Source: Oceanobacillus neutriphilus (lineage in GTDB: Bacteria; Bacillota; Bacilli; Bacillales; Amphibacillaceae). From it: a stretch of 64,000 bases of DNA. Below the pieces are notes generated by a model that saw only the letters and a program-made list of their open reading frames with translations, did no database searches and had not been told where the DNA came from. This document shows positions 34,301 to 42,778 of the stretch, in pieces. The position numbers were made by a program, and so were the translations under genes. The stretch lies in NCBI RefSeq assembly GCF_014645515.1, contig NZ_BMLW01000007.1, forward strand, positions 233,966 to 297,965, in the 5' to 3' direction. Each line of letters starts with the position of its first letter. Position 1 is the first letter of the stretch.

Positions 34301-35413
34301 GTGAGTGTTTCCGTTAATATAGATAAAGTAGTAAAAAAATTTGGAGAGGATAAAGTTATTGATAAGCTTTCTCTGGATATTCGAAAAGGGGAACTTTTTA
34401 CTTTATTGGGGCCATCTGGATGTGGAAAGACAACTTTATTACGAATGATCATAGGGTTTCATTCCATTGATGATGGTCAAATTAAAATTGATGACAAAGT
34501 AATTAATCACATTCCTGTGAATAAAAGAAAAATGGGAATGGTTTTTCAGAACTATGCTATCTTTCCACATATGACGGTAGAAGAAAATATTGCTTTTGGA
34601 TTAAAAGTCAATAAAATTGGAAAAGAGGAAATGACTGAAAGAATTAATGATATTTTAAAAACAGTTCGGATCGAGGAGCATAAAACGAAAAAACCTGAAA
34701 ACTTATCAGGCGGCCAACAGCAAAGGATTGCATTAGCAAGAGCACTTGTTATCCATCCTAAAGTATTGTTAATGGATGAGCCGTTATCCAATTTAGATGC
34801 AAAATTAAGAATTGAAATGCGTAATGCTATTAAAAATATTCAGCAAGAGGTTGGAATAACGACTGTGTATGTTACACATGATCAAGAAGAAGCGCTGGCT
34901 ATTTCTGATAGAATTGCAGTAATGAATAAAGGTATTATTCAGCAAATAGGAAAACCTGAAGAAATCTACAGCCGCCCTTCTAACGTATTTGTATCTCAAT
35001 TTATAGGAACTTCTAATATAATAAAAGGTATAATTAAGAAGAAAGAGGATGGTTTATACGTCCATTTAAATGATATGTATGAAGTGAAAATGAATAACTT
35101 GAAGCAGGATGAAATAGTGGACAAACAAGAAGTATTAGTATCTGTAAGACCTCAGGAGTTTGTCATTACCAATAAGGAAAGCGGTATCAAAGGTAAAATT
35201 GACAGTACCATGTTTCTTGGATTAAATACGCATTACTTTGTAAATCTTGATTCAGGAGAGCGGGTTGAGGTTATTCAAGATAGTGAAGAAGAAGAAATTT
35301 TACCAGAAGGAAAAGATATTAACTTAAACATAAAAAGTAAAAAAATTAATATCTACCATGCCGATACGAAGGAAACGTTAATCAAGGCAGGTGGTTATGA
35401 TGAAAAAAAATAA
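34301..35413 (+). CDS. ABC transporter ATP-binding protein, FbpC/PotA type
   Basis: ATPase of the importer, 370 aa. Walker A is GPSGCGKT, the Q-loop lies in MVFQNYAIFPHMTV, the signature is LSGGQQQR, Walker B is VLLMDEPLSNLDAKLR and the switch His is in YVTHDQEEA. The C-terminal 130 residues form a TOBE-like regulatory domain. The start is GTG at 34301, 10 bases after GGGAGG. In between lies a two-codon minigene, ATG AAG TGA (34296-34304), whose stop overlaps this start. It overlaps the permease gene by 14 bases. Confidence 0.9.
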   Translation: MSVSVNIDKVVKKFGEDKVIDKLSLDIRKGELFTLLGPSGCGKTTLLRMIIGFHSIDDGQIKIDDKVINHIPVNKRKMGMVFQNYAIFPHMTVEENIAFGLKVNKIGKEEMTERINDILKTVRIEEHKTKKPENLSGGQQQRIALARALVIHPKVLLMDEPLSNLDAKLRIEMRNAIKNIQQEVGITTVYVTHDQEEALAISDRIAVMNKGIIQQIGKPEEIYSRPSNVFVSQFIGTSNIIKGIIKKKEDGLYVHLNDMYEVKMNNLKQDEIVDKQEVLVSVRPQEFVITNKESGIKGKIDSTMFLGLNTHYFVNLDSGERVEVIQDSEEEEILPEGKDINLNIKSKKINIYHADTKETLIKAGGYDEKK

Positions 35414-37055
35414 GTTTAATTTATGGAATATCAGCTCAGTTATTATCCTTCTGCTAATGTTAGTCTTTATCATTTATCCTCTTTTTCTAATATTAGGTAA
35501 AGGCATATTTAATAGTGAAACAGGAGCGTTTACGCTTAGTCATTTTATCCATTTCTTTGAGAGGAAATTTTATTATATAACGATATTAAACAGTTTTAAG
35601 GTTACGATTGTAAGTACCATACTGGCAGTTATGATTGGGCTGCCATTAGCCTATATGTTAAGAAAGATAAGAATATTCGGCAGTAAATTTATTCAGATTA
35701 TCGTTATTGTATCTTATATATCACCGCCATTTATTGGAGCCTACGCTTGGATTCAACTTTTGGGGAGAAGCGGGGTTATCACCAAGTTTATCAATGATAC
35801 ATTTCAATTGAATTTTGATGGAATTTATGGGTTTGCAGGAATTGTTCTTGTACTGACATTACAATCATTTCCTCTTGTGTTTATTTATATTATGGGAGCA
35901 TTGAAAAATCTTGATAATTCTTTAGTAGAAGCAGCAGAAAGTCTTGGGTATTCAAATTTTCAAAGAATGACAAAAATTATAATCCCATTAATTATGCCGA
36001 CCATTTTAGCAAGCTCATTACTTGTATTTATGCGTGTTATTGCAGATTTTGGAACACCAATGTTAATTGGTGAAGGGTACCGGACAATGCCAGTATTAAT
36101 TTATCAACAATTTTTGAGTGAGGTTGGCGGTGATGCTGGTTTTGCTGCTGCAATTGCAACTATTTTTGTAATAATTACAGTTACTTTATTTTTATTACAA
36201 AGGATTCTATCTAGACAGTATTCGTATTCCATGTCAGCGTTAAAGCCAATGCAGGCAGAATCTCTTTCGGGGACTAAAAATATTTTAAGTCATATAGCTG
36301 TTTATTTTATTACCTTTATTGGGATATTGCCTCAGCTGGTGGTCATCTTTACCTCATTTCTAGAGACTGCGGGCGGTCAGGTCTATACGGGCAGACTCTC
36401 CCTTGAAAACTATAAAAATATTCTTTTTGACAGGGATTTAAATGCGATTATAAACACTTACAAAATGGGACTCTATGCGATTATTATCATTATTATCATC
36501 GGGATTTTTATTTCTTATCTAACAGTTCGAAAAAGGAATTTAATGAATTCTGTTATAGATACATTATCGATGTTCCCGTTTGTCATTCCTGGATCTGTAC
36601 TGGGGATAGCTTTAGTTTTTGCATTTAGTGATGAACCGATATTTATTACGGGGACAGTTTTAATTATGGTTATTGCATTTGTGATTAGAAGAATGCCGTA
36701 CACGATTCGCTCCAGTACCGCTATCATCAGTCAAATTAGCCCCAGCATTGAAGAGGCAGCTATCAGCCTTGGAGCATCTGAAACAAAAACATTCTATCGA
36801 ATAATTGTTCCGATGATGCTGCCAGGTGTATTGGCTGGTGCAATTATGAGCTGGGTTACCATACTCGGAGAGTTAAGTGCTTCTATCATTCTGTATTCAA
36901 CGGAGACACAAACTCTGGCTGTGTCTATTTATACAGAAGTAATAAGAGGAAATTTTGGTAACGCTTCTGCATATTCAGCTATTCTAACGGTTACTTCTAT
37001 TTTATCTCTGTTAATATTCTTTAAGCTTACTGGAAAAAAGGAAGTAGATTTATAG
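35400..37055 (+). CDS. Fused two-domain ABC permease (FbpB/AfuB/ThiP type)
   Basis: 551 aa with two BPD-type permease halves in one chain, about twelve helices. Each half has an EAA loop: EAAESLGYSNFQRMTKIIIP (about 180-200) and EEAAISLGASETKTFYRIIVP (about 465-485). Because both membrane halves are in one gene, only one ATPase gene and one permease gene are needed. The ATG at 35400 is chosen because AGGTGG lies 5 bases upstream; GTG 35391 and ATG 35397 are alternatives. Co-transcribed with 33187-35413. Confidence 0.9.
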   Translation: MKKNKFNLWNISSVIILLLMLVFIIYPLFLILGKGIFNSETGAFTLSHFIHFFERKFYYITILNSFKVTIVSTILAVMIGLPLAYMLRKIRIFGSKFIQIIVIVSYISPPFIGAYAWIQLLGRSGVITKFINDTFQLNFDGIYGFAGIVLVLTLQSFPLVFIYIMGALKNLDNSLVEAAESLGYSNFQRMTKIIIPLIMPTILASSLLVFMRVIADFGTPMLIGEGYRTMPVLIYQQFLSEVGGDAGFAAAIATIFVIITVTLFLLQRILSRQYSYSMSALKPMQAESLSGTKNILSHIAVYFITFIGILPQLVVIFTSFLETAGGQVYTGRLSLENYKNILFDRDLNAIINTYKMGLYAIIIIIIIGIFISYLTVRKRNLMNSVIDTLSMFPFVIPGSVLGIALVFAFSDEPIFITGTVLIMVIAFVIRRMPYTIRSSTAIISQISPSIEEAAISLGASETKTFYRIIVPMMLPGVLAGAIMSWVTILGELSASIILYSTETQTLAVSIYTEVIRGNFGNASAYSAILTVTSILSLLIFFKLTGKKEVDL

Positions 37056-37130
37056 AAATGATATATAAGGGTTGCTCCAGTTATTAGGGCAATCTTTATA
37101 TCTAATCATGATTAGCAGGAGTTATTCACC

Positions 37131-38825
37131 ATGAAGCAGAGTAAATCGATAAAAGACTATTTAAAGAAAACATTTTTAAAATATACAGTGATTATTATTT
37201 TCTTATTAGTATCCGTGTTTTTAATCTCATTGTATGTTGTCTTTAATTATTCGGTTATAAAAGTTAACAGAGAAGCAGGAAATGCATTAAAAAACGAACT
37301 GACAGAGGAATTTGAAGGATATAGGGAAGGTATCGAAGAGCTGTCGTTAAATAAGGAGATTGTTCAAGCGCTGGAAAACAATGAGGTAGATTCGCAGGTG
37401 AATAAATTGTTATATGAATTTAAAAACAGCCGGAATATCTCTTCGGATTTTGTTTTGATAAATGGTAGTGAAGAAATTGTATCAACAAGCTTTCATCAGG
37501 AGGATGAAAAAATTCTTTCCGGACATGTATTTCTTAGATTTTTGGCTAATGAATTAAATCAAACCCATTATAAAGAACAGACTATTCATAACCGGATTTT
37601 TGGAGAGTCAAGAAGCTATTCCTATTATTTTTCAACCGCTGTATCAAATGGTGGTGAGAATATAGGCTATCTTGTCTTTTTCATAGATGATTTTATTGAT
37701 ACCAGTGTTGATGATAATCAACTGGTTTATATAACAGACCAATACGATAATGTCATTGCTAAAACAAATAACTATCATATTGATTCACTTGGCAAATTCT
37801 CCATAGATAAAGAACAAAGGTTGGTAAAAATAGATGAAAATTACTTCTATATGAATAAACAGCCTGCAATGAATAATCAATTAAATATCATCACCTTATC
37901 CATTATCAATGTGTATAAAAATATCTTGATATTTGGCATGGCGACCATGTTAATTAGCAGCTTTATTATCTTTTTGATAGCAAGAGTTATTATACCTAAA
38001 ATTTTTAAAAAGACTTTACAGCCATTGAATGCCTTAATCGCTATTATTTCTAACGGAAATCATAAAGATGTATTTAATAAATCAACTGCTGTAGATGAGT
38101 TGAATGTGATTTATAGGGAGTATACGAGCAAAATAGAAGAAATTAGAGAGCTCATTCAAAAAAATGAAGAAATAACAGAAAAGAAAAGGCTCTTGGAAAT
38201 TAAACATTTAGAAGCTAAGTTTAATCCGCATTTTTTATATAACGCATTGGAAATGATTAAATATGAAATTACATTAAATCCTGAGAATGCATCGGATATT
38301 GTTGTTAAAATAGCCAAGCTTATGAGATATAATACAAATTTCGGGAATACGTTAGTCCCGTTAAAGGTAGATCTAGAATATCTTATAAATTATTGTGAAA
38401 TACAAAAGCTGCGTTATGGAAAGAGATTAGAGTTTGAGATTAATATTCATGACGATTTATTAGACATACCTATTCCCAAGCTTATTTTACAGCCTTTAAT
38501 AGAGAATGCGATAAAACATAATATCGATTATAAAAACAGTTTGAAAATATCATTAACTGCCCAGAAGTTAAGTGATCATCTAGTTATCAATGTGATTGAT
38601 AATGGCTTAGGTATCAAAGAAATGGAATTAGAAAATCTAAAAAAGAAAATTTATGATAAAGCCGAAGATGTAGAAGAAGTCAGGCAAATTGGTTTGAAAA
38701 GTACTCAGAGTATACTTCGACTGCTGTATGGAGAAAATTATGGACTAAAAATTGAAAGCTCCTACAATAAAGGCAGCGTATTTTCTTTAGACATTCCATT
38801 AAAAGGGGTGAATAATTTTGAATAG
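37131..38825 (+). CDS. Sensor histidine kinase, YesM/LytS-like (HptS-like)
   Basis: Membrane sensor of 564 aa. It has a first helix (about 18-40), an extracellular domain of about 220 residues, a second helix (about 262-290), a linker, and a His_kinase domain with phospho-His367 in FNPHFLYNALEMIKYE. The N-box is LILQPLIENAIKHNI and the G-box DNGLGI. AGGAG precedes the ATG. It is 75 bases after the permease and overlaps the response regulator by eight bases. It probably senses the transported solute, directly or through the lipoprotein at 33187, and phosphorylates the regulator. Confidence 0.9.
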   Translation: MKQSKSIKDYLKKTFLKYTVIIIFLLVSVFLISLYVVFNYSVIKVNREAGNALKNELTEEFEGYREGIEELSLNKEIVQALENNEVDSQVNKLLYEFKNSRNISSDFVLINGSEEIVSTSFHQEDEKILSGHVFLRFLANELNQTHYKEQTIHNRIFGESRSYSYYFSTAVSNGGENIGYLVFFIDDFIDTSVDDNQLVYITDQYDNVIAKTNNYHIDSLGKFSIDKEQRLVKIDENYFYMNKQPAMNNQLNIITLSIINVYKNILIFGMATMLISSFIIFLIARVIIPKIFKKTLQPLNALIAIISNGNHKDVFNKSTAVDELNVIYREYTSKIEEIRELIQKNEEITEKKRLLEIKHLEAKFNPHFLYNALEMIKYEITLNPENASDIVVKIAKLMRYNTNFGNTLVPLKVDLEYLINYCEIQKLRYGKRLEFEINIHDDLLDIPIPKLILQPLIENAIKHNIDYKNSLKISLTAQKLSDHLVINVIDNGLGIKEMELENLKKKIYDKAEDVEEVRQIGLKSTQSILRLLYGENYGLKIESSYNKGSVFSLDIPLKGVNNFE

Positions 38826-39588
38826 GGTATTGTTAGTTGAAGATGAACCTATTATTCAAAAGGGTCTCCAATATAAAATGAACTGGTTGCAATTAAACTG
38901 TGTAGTAGTGGGATGTGCAGATAATGGAGAAATAGGAAAGGAAATGATAGATAAATTAAAACCAGATATAGTCATAACCGATATAAGAATGCCTTTTAAA
39001 GATGGTATAGAAATGTTGAAGGAAACAGTAGAAAATAATAAATTTGAAGCTATTATATTGACTGGTTATGATGAATTTAATTATGCGAAACAGGCAATCA
39101 GACTGGGTGTCCATGATTATTTATTAAAACCGGTGGATATGGAGGAACTTGCAGAGGTAATTAAAGATCTAATTTTTAAAATTGAGGAGAAAAAAGCGAA
39201 GGATAATTATAAAGTAAATTCATTGTTATATAAAGAACTGTTGAATATTGATCTTAATGTTGCTGAAACTTCAAGCTATGTGATAGAAACGATTGATTTT
39301 ATTAAAAAAAATTATGCTACGAAGATAAACTTTAAAGATTTATGTAATAATTTAGGGGTTTCAAATGTATTTTTAAGTGCTAAATTTAAAAGTGAAACAA
39401 ACTATAGTTTAAATGATTTTTTAAATAGATACAGGCTGTTGAAAGCTGTTGAATTACTTCAAAATGATAAGGTTTTAGTTTATGAAGTAGCAGAAGAGGT
39501 CGGCTTTAGTGAATATAAATATTTCAGTCAGGTATTCAAAAAGTATATTGGCATGCCGCCAAAGCAGTTTTTACATCAAGATTTTTAG
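38818..39588 (+). CDS. Response regulator with AraC-type DNA-binding domain (YesN/HptR-like)
   Basis: 256 aa. The receiver domain has LLVEDEP, phospho-Asp55 in DIVITDIRMP, Thr in ILTGYDE and Lys in YLLKPVD. The C-terminal AraC double helix-turn-helix ends with VYEVAEEVGFSEYKYFSQVFKKYIGMPPKQF. The TTG start has AAGGGGTG just upstream and lies within the kinase gene end, so translation is coupled. It likely activates the transporter operon at 33187 and may control other genes for the same solute. Confidence 0.92.
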   Translation: MNRVLLVEDEPIIQKGLQYKMNWLQLNCVVVGCADNGEIGKEMIDKLKPDIVITDIRMPFKDGIEMLKETVENNKFEAIILTGYDEFNYAKQAIRLGVHDYLLKPVDMEELAEVIKDLIFKIEEKKAKDNYKVNSLLYKELLNIDLNVAETSSYVIETIDFIKKNYATKINFKDLCNNLGVSNVFLSAKFKSETNYSLNDFLNRYRLLKAVELLQNDKVLVYEVAEEVGFSEYKYFSQVFKKYIGMPPKQFLHQDF

Positions 39589-39601
39589 AGAAAGATATTT
39601 A

Positions 39602-39655
39602 AAAAGAGCCATAACATTGGGAGATTCCCGCACGCTTTAATGTTATGGCTCTTTT
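39602..39655. terminator. Bidirectional terminator after the two-component system
   Basis: A perfect 17-bp stem joins 39602-39618 and 39639-39655, with A and T runs on both sides. It also ends the convergent amidohydrolase gene. Confidence 0.9.
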
Positions 39656-39681
39656 AAGCTGTTATTTATCCGGGTCCATGA

Positions 39682-40902
39682 TTACAATTCACCAGCAGCA
39701 ACATTCCCTTTAAACATCGTTGCTACACGCTTGGAACGTCGCGCAACAGCCTCTGCAGAACAGGAAGCCTTAACAAATACTATATTTGCTTCATCACCGA
39801 CCTTTGGCCAGGCTTGCTTTCCATCTTTTGTTAATGTTGTTTTTCCGCCGGTAATATAGCCTAATGATTGTGTCAGTGAAGGCTGGTCAACCCAGCGGTA
39901 TATTTCTGCTAACCTCCCTAACCGCTCCAAAATATCTCCATTTCCAAAAGGAGACCAGACATCAAAGATATTGTCACAGCCGACCGCTGTCTCGACTCCT
40001 TTATTTGTTAACAGCTCGAGTGGAGGAAACTTCCGGTTATTTGGAACACTGCTGATAATACCGACACCTGCATCAGCAAAAATCTCTGCTAACTCCTCCG
40101 CCTGCTTGAAAGAAACATCACCAAGGCCGAATGCATGACTGATAAATACCTTTCCTTGTAATCCAGCTTCTGTGGTCAGCTCTGCCAATCGTTTCATAGT
40201 AAAGGTTCCTAAATGGTCCGCATCATGTAAATGCAAGTCAATACCGGCTTCGGCTTCTACAGCCAGCTCAACCATTGCTTGCAGGGAAGCTTCAATATCT
40301 CCATCTACATTGGCGGGATCAACACCGCCTACATAGCCTGCACCCCGCTTGAGTGCTTCTTTTACAAGGTGCTTCGAATCGGAACGGAGTAGTCCATGCT
40401 GTGGAAAAGCTACTATTTCTGAATCCAGCCTGTTTTCATAGCTGTGCAGCGCTTTTTTTACTTCATCCAAATTCTTTAATCCTACTTCTGGATACAAATC
40501 GACATGTGTCCGGACTTTGGTTACGCCGGCGTGAGAATATATATCGAGTAATTTTTCCGCTCTTTCCTGCGTTGTTGTTGCCAGTGTAGGCAGTACTTTT
40601 TTCTCTACTTCGAAGCGTTCGAAAATATTCTTTGTCGGAATAACGGGACGCCAGTCATCGCCTAATAAAGTTTTATCTAGATGGCAATGCTTTTCGGTGA
40701 AGGAGGGGAGAGCCAGTAATCCATCTGCATCTATTTGCGGGATATTATCGGTAATTACTTGATCAGCAGAAATAATCTGCTCCATTTTCCCGTTCTTTAT
40801 GAGAAAATAAGATAATTCTGTTTCTGTGCCGGTAATATACCCATCTTCTTCTTTATAGTTTTTTTCTATTTTTATATTTTTAATCCATTGGCTTGTATGC
40901 AT
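39682..40902 (-). CDS. Cytosine-deaminase-like amidohydrolase, copy 2 of a tandem pair
   Basis: Metal-dependent amidohydrolase of 406 aa in the cytosine deaminase/CodA-like branch. Metal-site motifs are HCHLDKT, KVRTHVDLYPEVG, VAFPQHG, GVDPANVDGD, DLHLHDADHLG, FISHAFGLGD and VGCDNIFDVWSPFGNGD. The frame runs back to 41025, but the ATG at 40902 has AAGGAA 10-11 bases upstream and gives a length equal to its neighbour. It follows its paralogue with a 28-base gap, so the two are one operon. The substrate is probably a cyclic amidine, pyrimidine or related N-heterocycle; not determinable here. Confidence 0.82.
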   Translation of the reverse strand: MHTSQWIKNIKIEKNYKEEDGYITGTETELSYFLIKNGKMEQIISADQVITDNIPQIDADGLLALPSFTEKHCHLDKTLLGDDWRPVIPTKNIFERFEVEKKVLPTLATTTQERAEKLLDIYSHAGVTKVRTHVDLYPEVGLKNLDEVKKALHSYENRLDSEIVAFPQHGLLRSDSKHLVKEALKRGAGYVGGVDPANVDGDIEASLQAMVELAVEAEAGIDLHLHDADHLGTFTMKRLAELTTEAGLQGKVFISHAFGLGDVSFKQAEELAEIFADAGVGIISSVPNNRKFPPLELLTNKGVETAVGCDNIFDVWSPFGNGDILERLGRLAEIYRWVDQPSLTQSLGYITGGKTTLTKDGKQAWPKVGDEANIVFVKASCSAEAVARRSKRVATMFKGNVAAGEL

Positions 40903-40930
40903 TTCATTCATTTCCTTCCATGATAGATTT

Positions 40931-42160
40931 TTATGGGTACAAACTGCCTGTGATCTGATTTCCTTGATAAAATACCGCTTTTCTTTGTGCTCTTCTGGCC
41001 ACGGCTTCTGCAGAGCAGCTTGCATCTGCTAAAACAAAATTTGCAGCATCTCCTGGTTTCGGCCAAACCTGTCGGCCGTTTTCGTCTAGGGGTGTGATGC
41101 CGCCAGTAATATATTGAAGAGTTTGTCCAAGAGTGCGTTCATCACTTAAGCCGAACCGTTCTGCAAGAAGACCCGCCTTTTCCAAGCTGTCTCCTTTCCC
41201 GAATGGGGACCAATGGTCAGTAATACTATCGTCGCCTAAGAACACCTCTACACCTTTTTGATGCAAGAAAGGAATCGGAATCGTTTTCGATAAAGAAACA
41301 GAAGAAGCAATAGAGATGCCTTGCTGTGCAAGTATTTCTGCCATTTCATCAAGTACATTTCCATGGATATCGGCCAGTGCAAATGCATGGCTGAGTGTTA
41401 CTCTTCCCTGCCAGCCGGCCTCTTCTGTCAGCGCTGCCAACCGTTTCATTGTAAAAATACCTAATTCACCAGCTTCATGCAGATGGATATCGATATTTGC
41501 ATCTCCTTCTACAGCCAGTTCCATAATTGTTTGTAAGGATTTTTCCACATCACCGTCAATACTGGCAGGATCAACACCTCCCACATAACCGGCACCATTT
41601 CGCAATGCGTCCCGGACAAAGCTGGCTGCATTGCTTCTAAGCATGCCTTGCTGCGGGAAAGCGACAATTTCTACAAAAACTTTATTCTGATAGTTTTCTG
41701 AAGCACGCAGAAGCGCTTCTAAATGATGCAGTCCTTCGGTTGGGCCTACATTACAGTGGGATCGAATATGTGTCGTGCCCGCAGATAGAAGTAAATCCAT
41801 TAATTTTTTTGCACGTTCTTCTGTATAAGGCAGTAATTCAGGAATAAGCTTCTTTTCCTCCTGCAGCCTTGTCCAAATGCCATGTTCAGGAACAGCAGGA
41901 GCTTTCCATTTTCCGCCATAATAGGTTTTATCCAGATGGATATGCATATCTCTGAATGATGGGAGCATCAGATATTGCTCTGCATCATATTTTGGCAGTT
42001 CAGATGTAATTGATTTTTGAGCTGGTAAAATTTCTTTTATTTTCCCATTCTCAATCTGGATATGAAATGTATCTGTCTGTGTACCGGAAATTATTCCATG
42101 CTGCAGCTGATATCCGGTCTCCAGTGTAGCATTTGTTAACCAGTAAGCTTTAGAGTTCAA
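40931..42160 (-). CDS. Cytosine-deaminase-like amidohydrolase, copy 1 of a tandem pair
   Basis: Paralogue of the next gene, 409 aa, with the same motif order: HIHLDKT, HIRSHCNVGPTEG, VAFPQQG, GVDPASIDGD, DIHLHEAGELG, LSHAFALAD and DDSITDHWSPFGKGD. Both end with an EAVARR helix. I choose a TTG start at 42160 because AAAGGAGGAG lies just upstream. The frame extends to 42253 without a site, and that extension reads like leader DNA. Clear divergence between the copies suggests two related substrates. Divergent from a MarR regulator, which may control the pair. Confidence 0.8.
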   Translation of the reverse strand: MNSKAYWLTNATLETGYQLQHGIISGTQTDTFHIQIENGKIKEILPAQKSITSELPKYDAEQYLMLPSFRDMHIHLDKTYYGGKWKAPAVPEHGIWTRLQEEKKLIPELLPYTEERAKKLMDLLLSAGTTHIRSHCNVGPTEGLHHLEALLRASENYQNKVFVEIVAFPQQGMLRSNAASFVRDALRNGAGYVGGVDPASIDGDVEKSLQTIMELAVEGDANIDIHLHEAGELGIFTMKRLAALTEEAGWQGRVTLSHAFALADIHGNVLDEMAEILAQQGISIASSVSLSKTIPIPFLHQKGVEVFLGDDSITDHWSPFGKGDSLEKAGLLAERFGLSDERTLGQTLQYITGGITPLDENGRQVWPKPGDAANFVLADASCSAEAVARRAQRKAVFYQGNQITGSLYP

Positions 42161-42281
42161 TAGGAGCTCCTCCTTTAAATGAAGAAAACATTCTCTTCTT
42201 TCCTGTATGCTATCATAAGCATCTGGAAAGAAGAAGAAAATAGGTGTTTTCAATGTGTGCGATTACATTATTAAGAAGGTC

Positions 42282-42310
42282 TTGACAAATAAAAAAATAA
42301 GCTGTATAGT
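42282..42310 (+). promoter_or_regulatory. Promoter of marR-MFS operon
   Basis: TTGACA (42282-42287), 17 bases, TATAGT (42305-42310). The tandem operators begin within the -10 box. Confidence 0.8.
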
Positions 42311-42339
42311 TACCTAGGTTAATAGTTACCCTAGTTAAT
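42308..42339. promoter_or_regulatory. Tandem MarR operators
   Basis: Two adjacent 16-bp units, AGTTACCTAGGTTAAT (42308-42323) and AGTTACCCTAGTTAAT (42324-42339), differ at two positions. Each is a near dyad around CCTAGG/CCTAG. They cover the transcription start, which indicates autorepression. Confidence 0.7.
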
Positions 42340-42355
42340 TATTGGAGTGGAGAAA

Positions 42356-42760
42356 ATGGAAGGTTTATTCCGGCAATATATAAGAATTTACCGGCCATTA
42401 ATGAAAAGCCTGAACGAGCTGCTGGAAAAATATCAGCTTTCTTATTCATTATGGCAGGTTATTGTGTACTTAAAAGATGAAGGAACCTCAACCCTGGTTG
42501 ATATTTCTAATTATTATCAAGTGGAAAAACCAAGCATTACAAGACGTGTTCATCGGCTGCAGGAATTAGGCTTAATTGAAGAAGTTCCCAGTGCCAATCG
42601 CAGAGAAAAAATTATGGAATTAACCGCGGAAGGAAAACGTATTTATCAAATATGCAGGGAAGAGATTACAGCTTTAGAGCATCATATTTCTAAGGGGCTA
42701 TCAGAAGAGGAGCAGCAGACTGCTTTTCAATTTTTAATGAAGATTCAAGATAATATATAA
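42356..42760 (+). CDS. MarR family transcriptional regulator
   Basis: 134-aa winged-helix repressor. The DNA-binding part is LVDISNYYQVEKPSITRRVHRL (about 50-72), followed by the wing LIEEVPSANRREKIMELTAEG. I prefer the ATG at 42356; the GTG at 42347 sits within the GGAG site. It is the first gene of an operon with the MFS gene. Strong promoter and tandem operators imply autoregulation, as is common for MarR-efflux pairs. Confidence 0.9.
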   Translation: MEGLFRQYIRIYRPLMKSLNELLEKYQLSYSLWQVIVYLKDEGTSTLVDISNYYQVEKPSITRRVHRLQELGLIEEVPSANRREKIMELTAEGKRIYQICREEITALEHHISKGLSEEEQQTAFQFLMKIQDNI

Positions 42761-42778
42761 GTAAAGAAGGGTTTTATA

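Noticed and set aside
40903..41025. Overlap of the two amidohydrolase genes by about 95 bases
   Set aside because: The overlap comes only from the longest possible frame; the site-supported start at 40902 removes it.
42161..42253. N-terminal extension with FFFF of the first amidohydrolase
   Set aside because: No ribosome binding site; the TTG at 42160 has AAAGGAGGAG and gives a protein equal in length to its paralogue.
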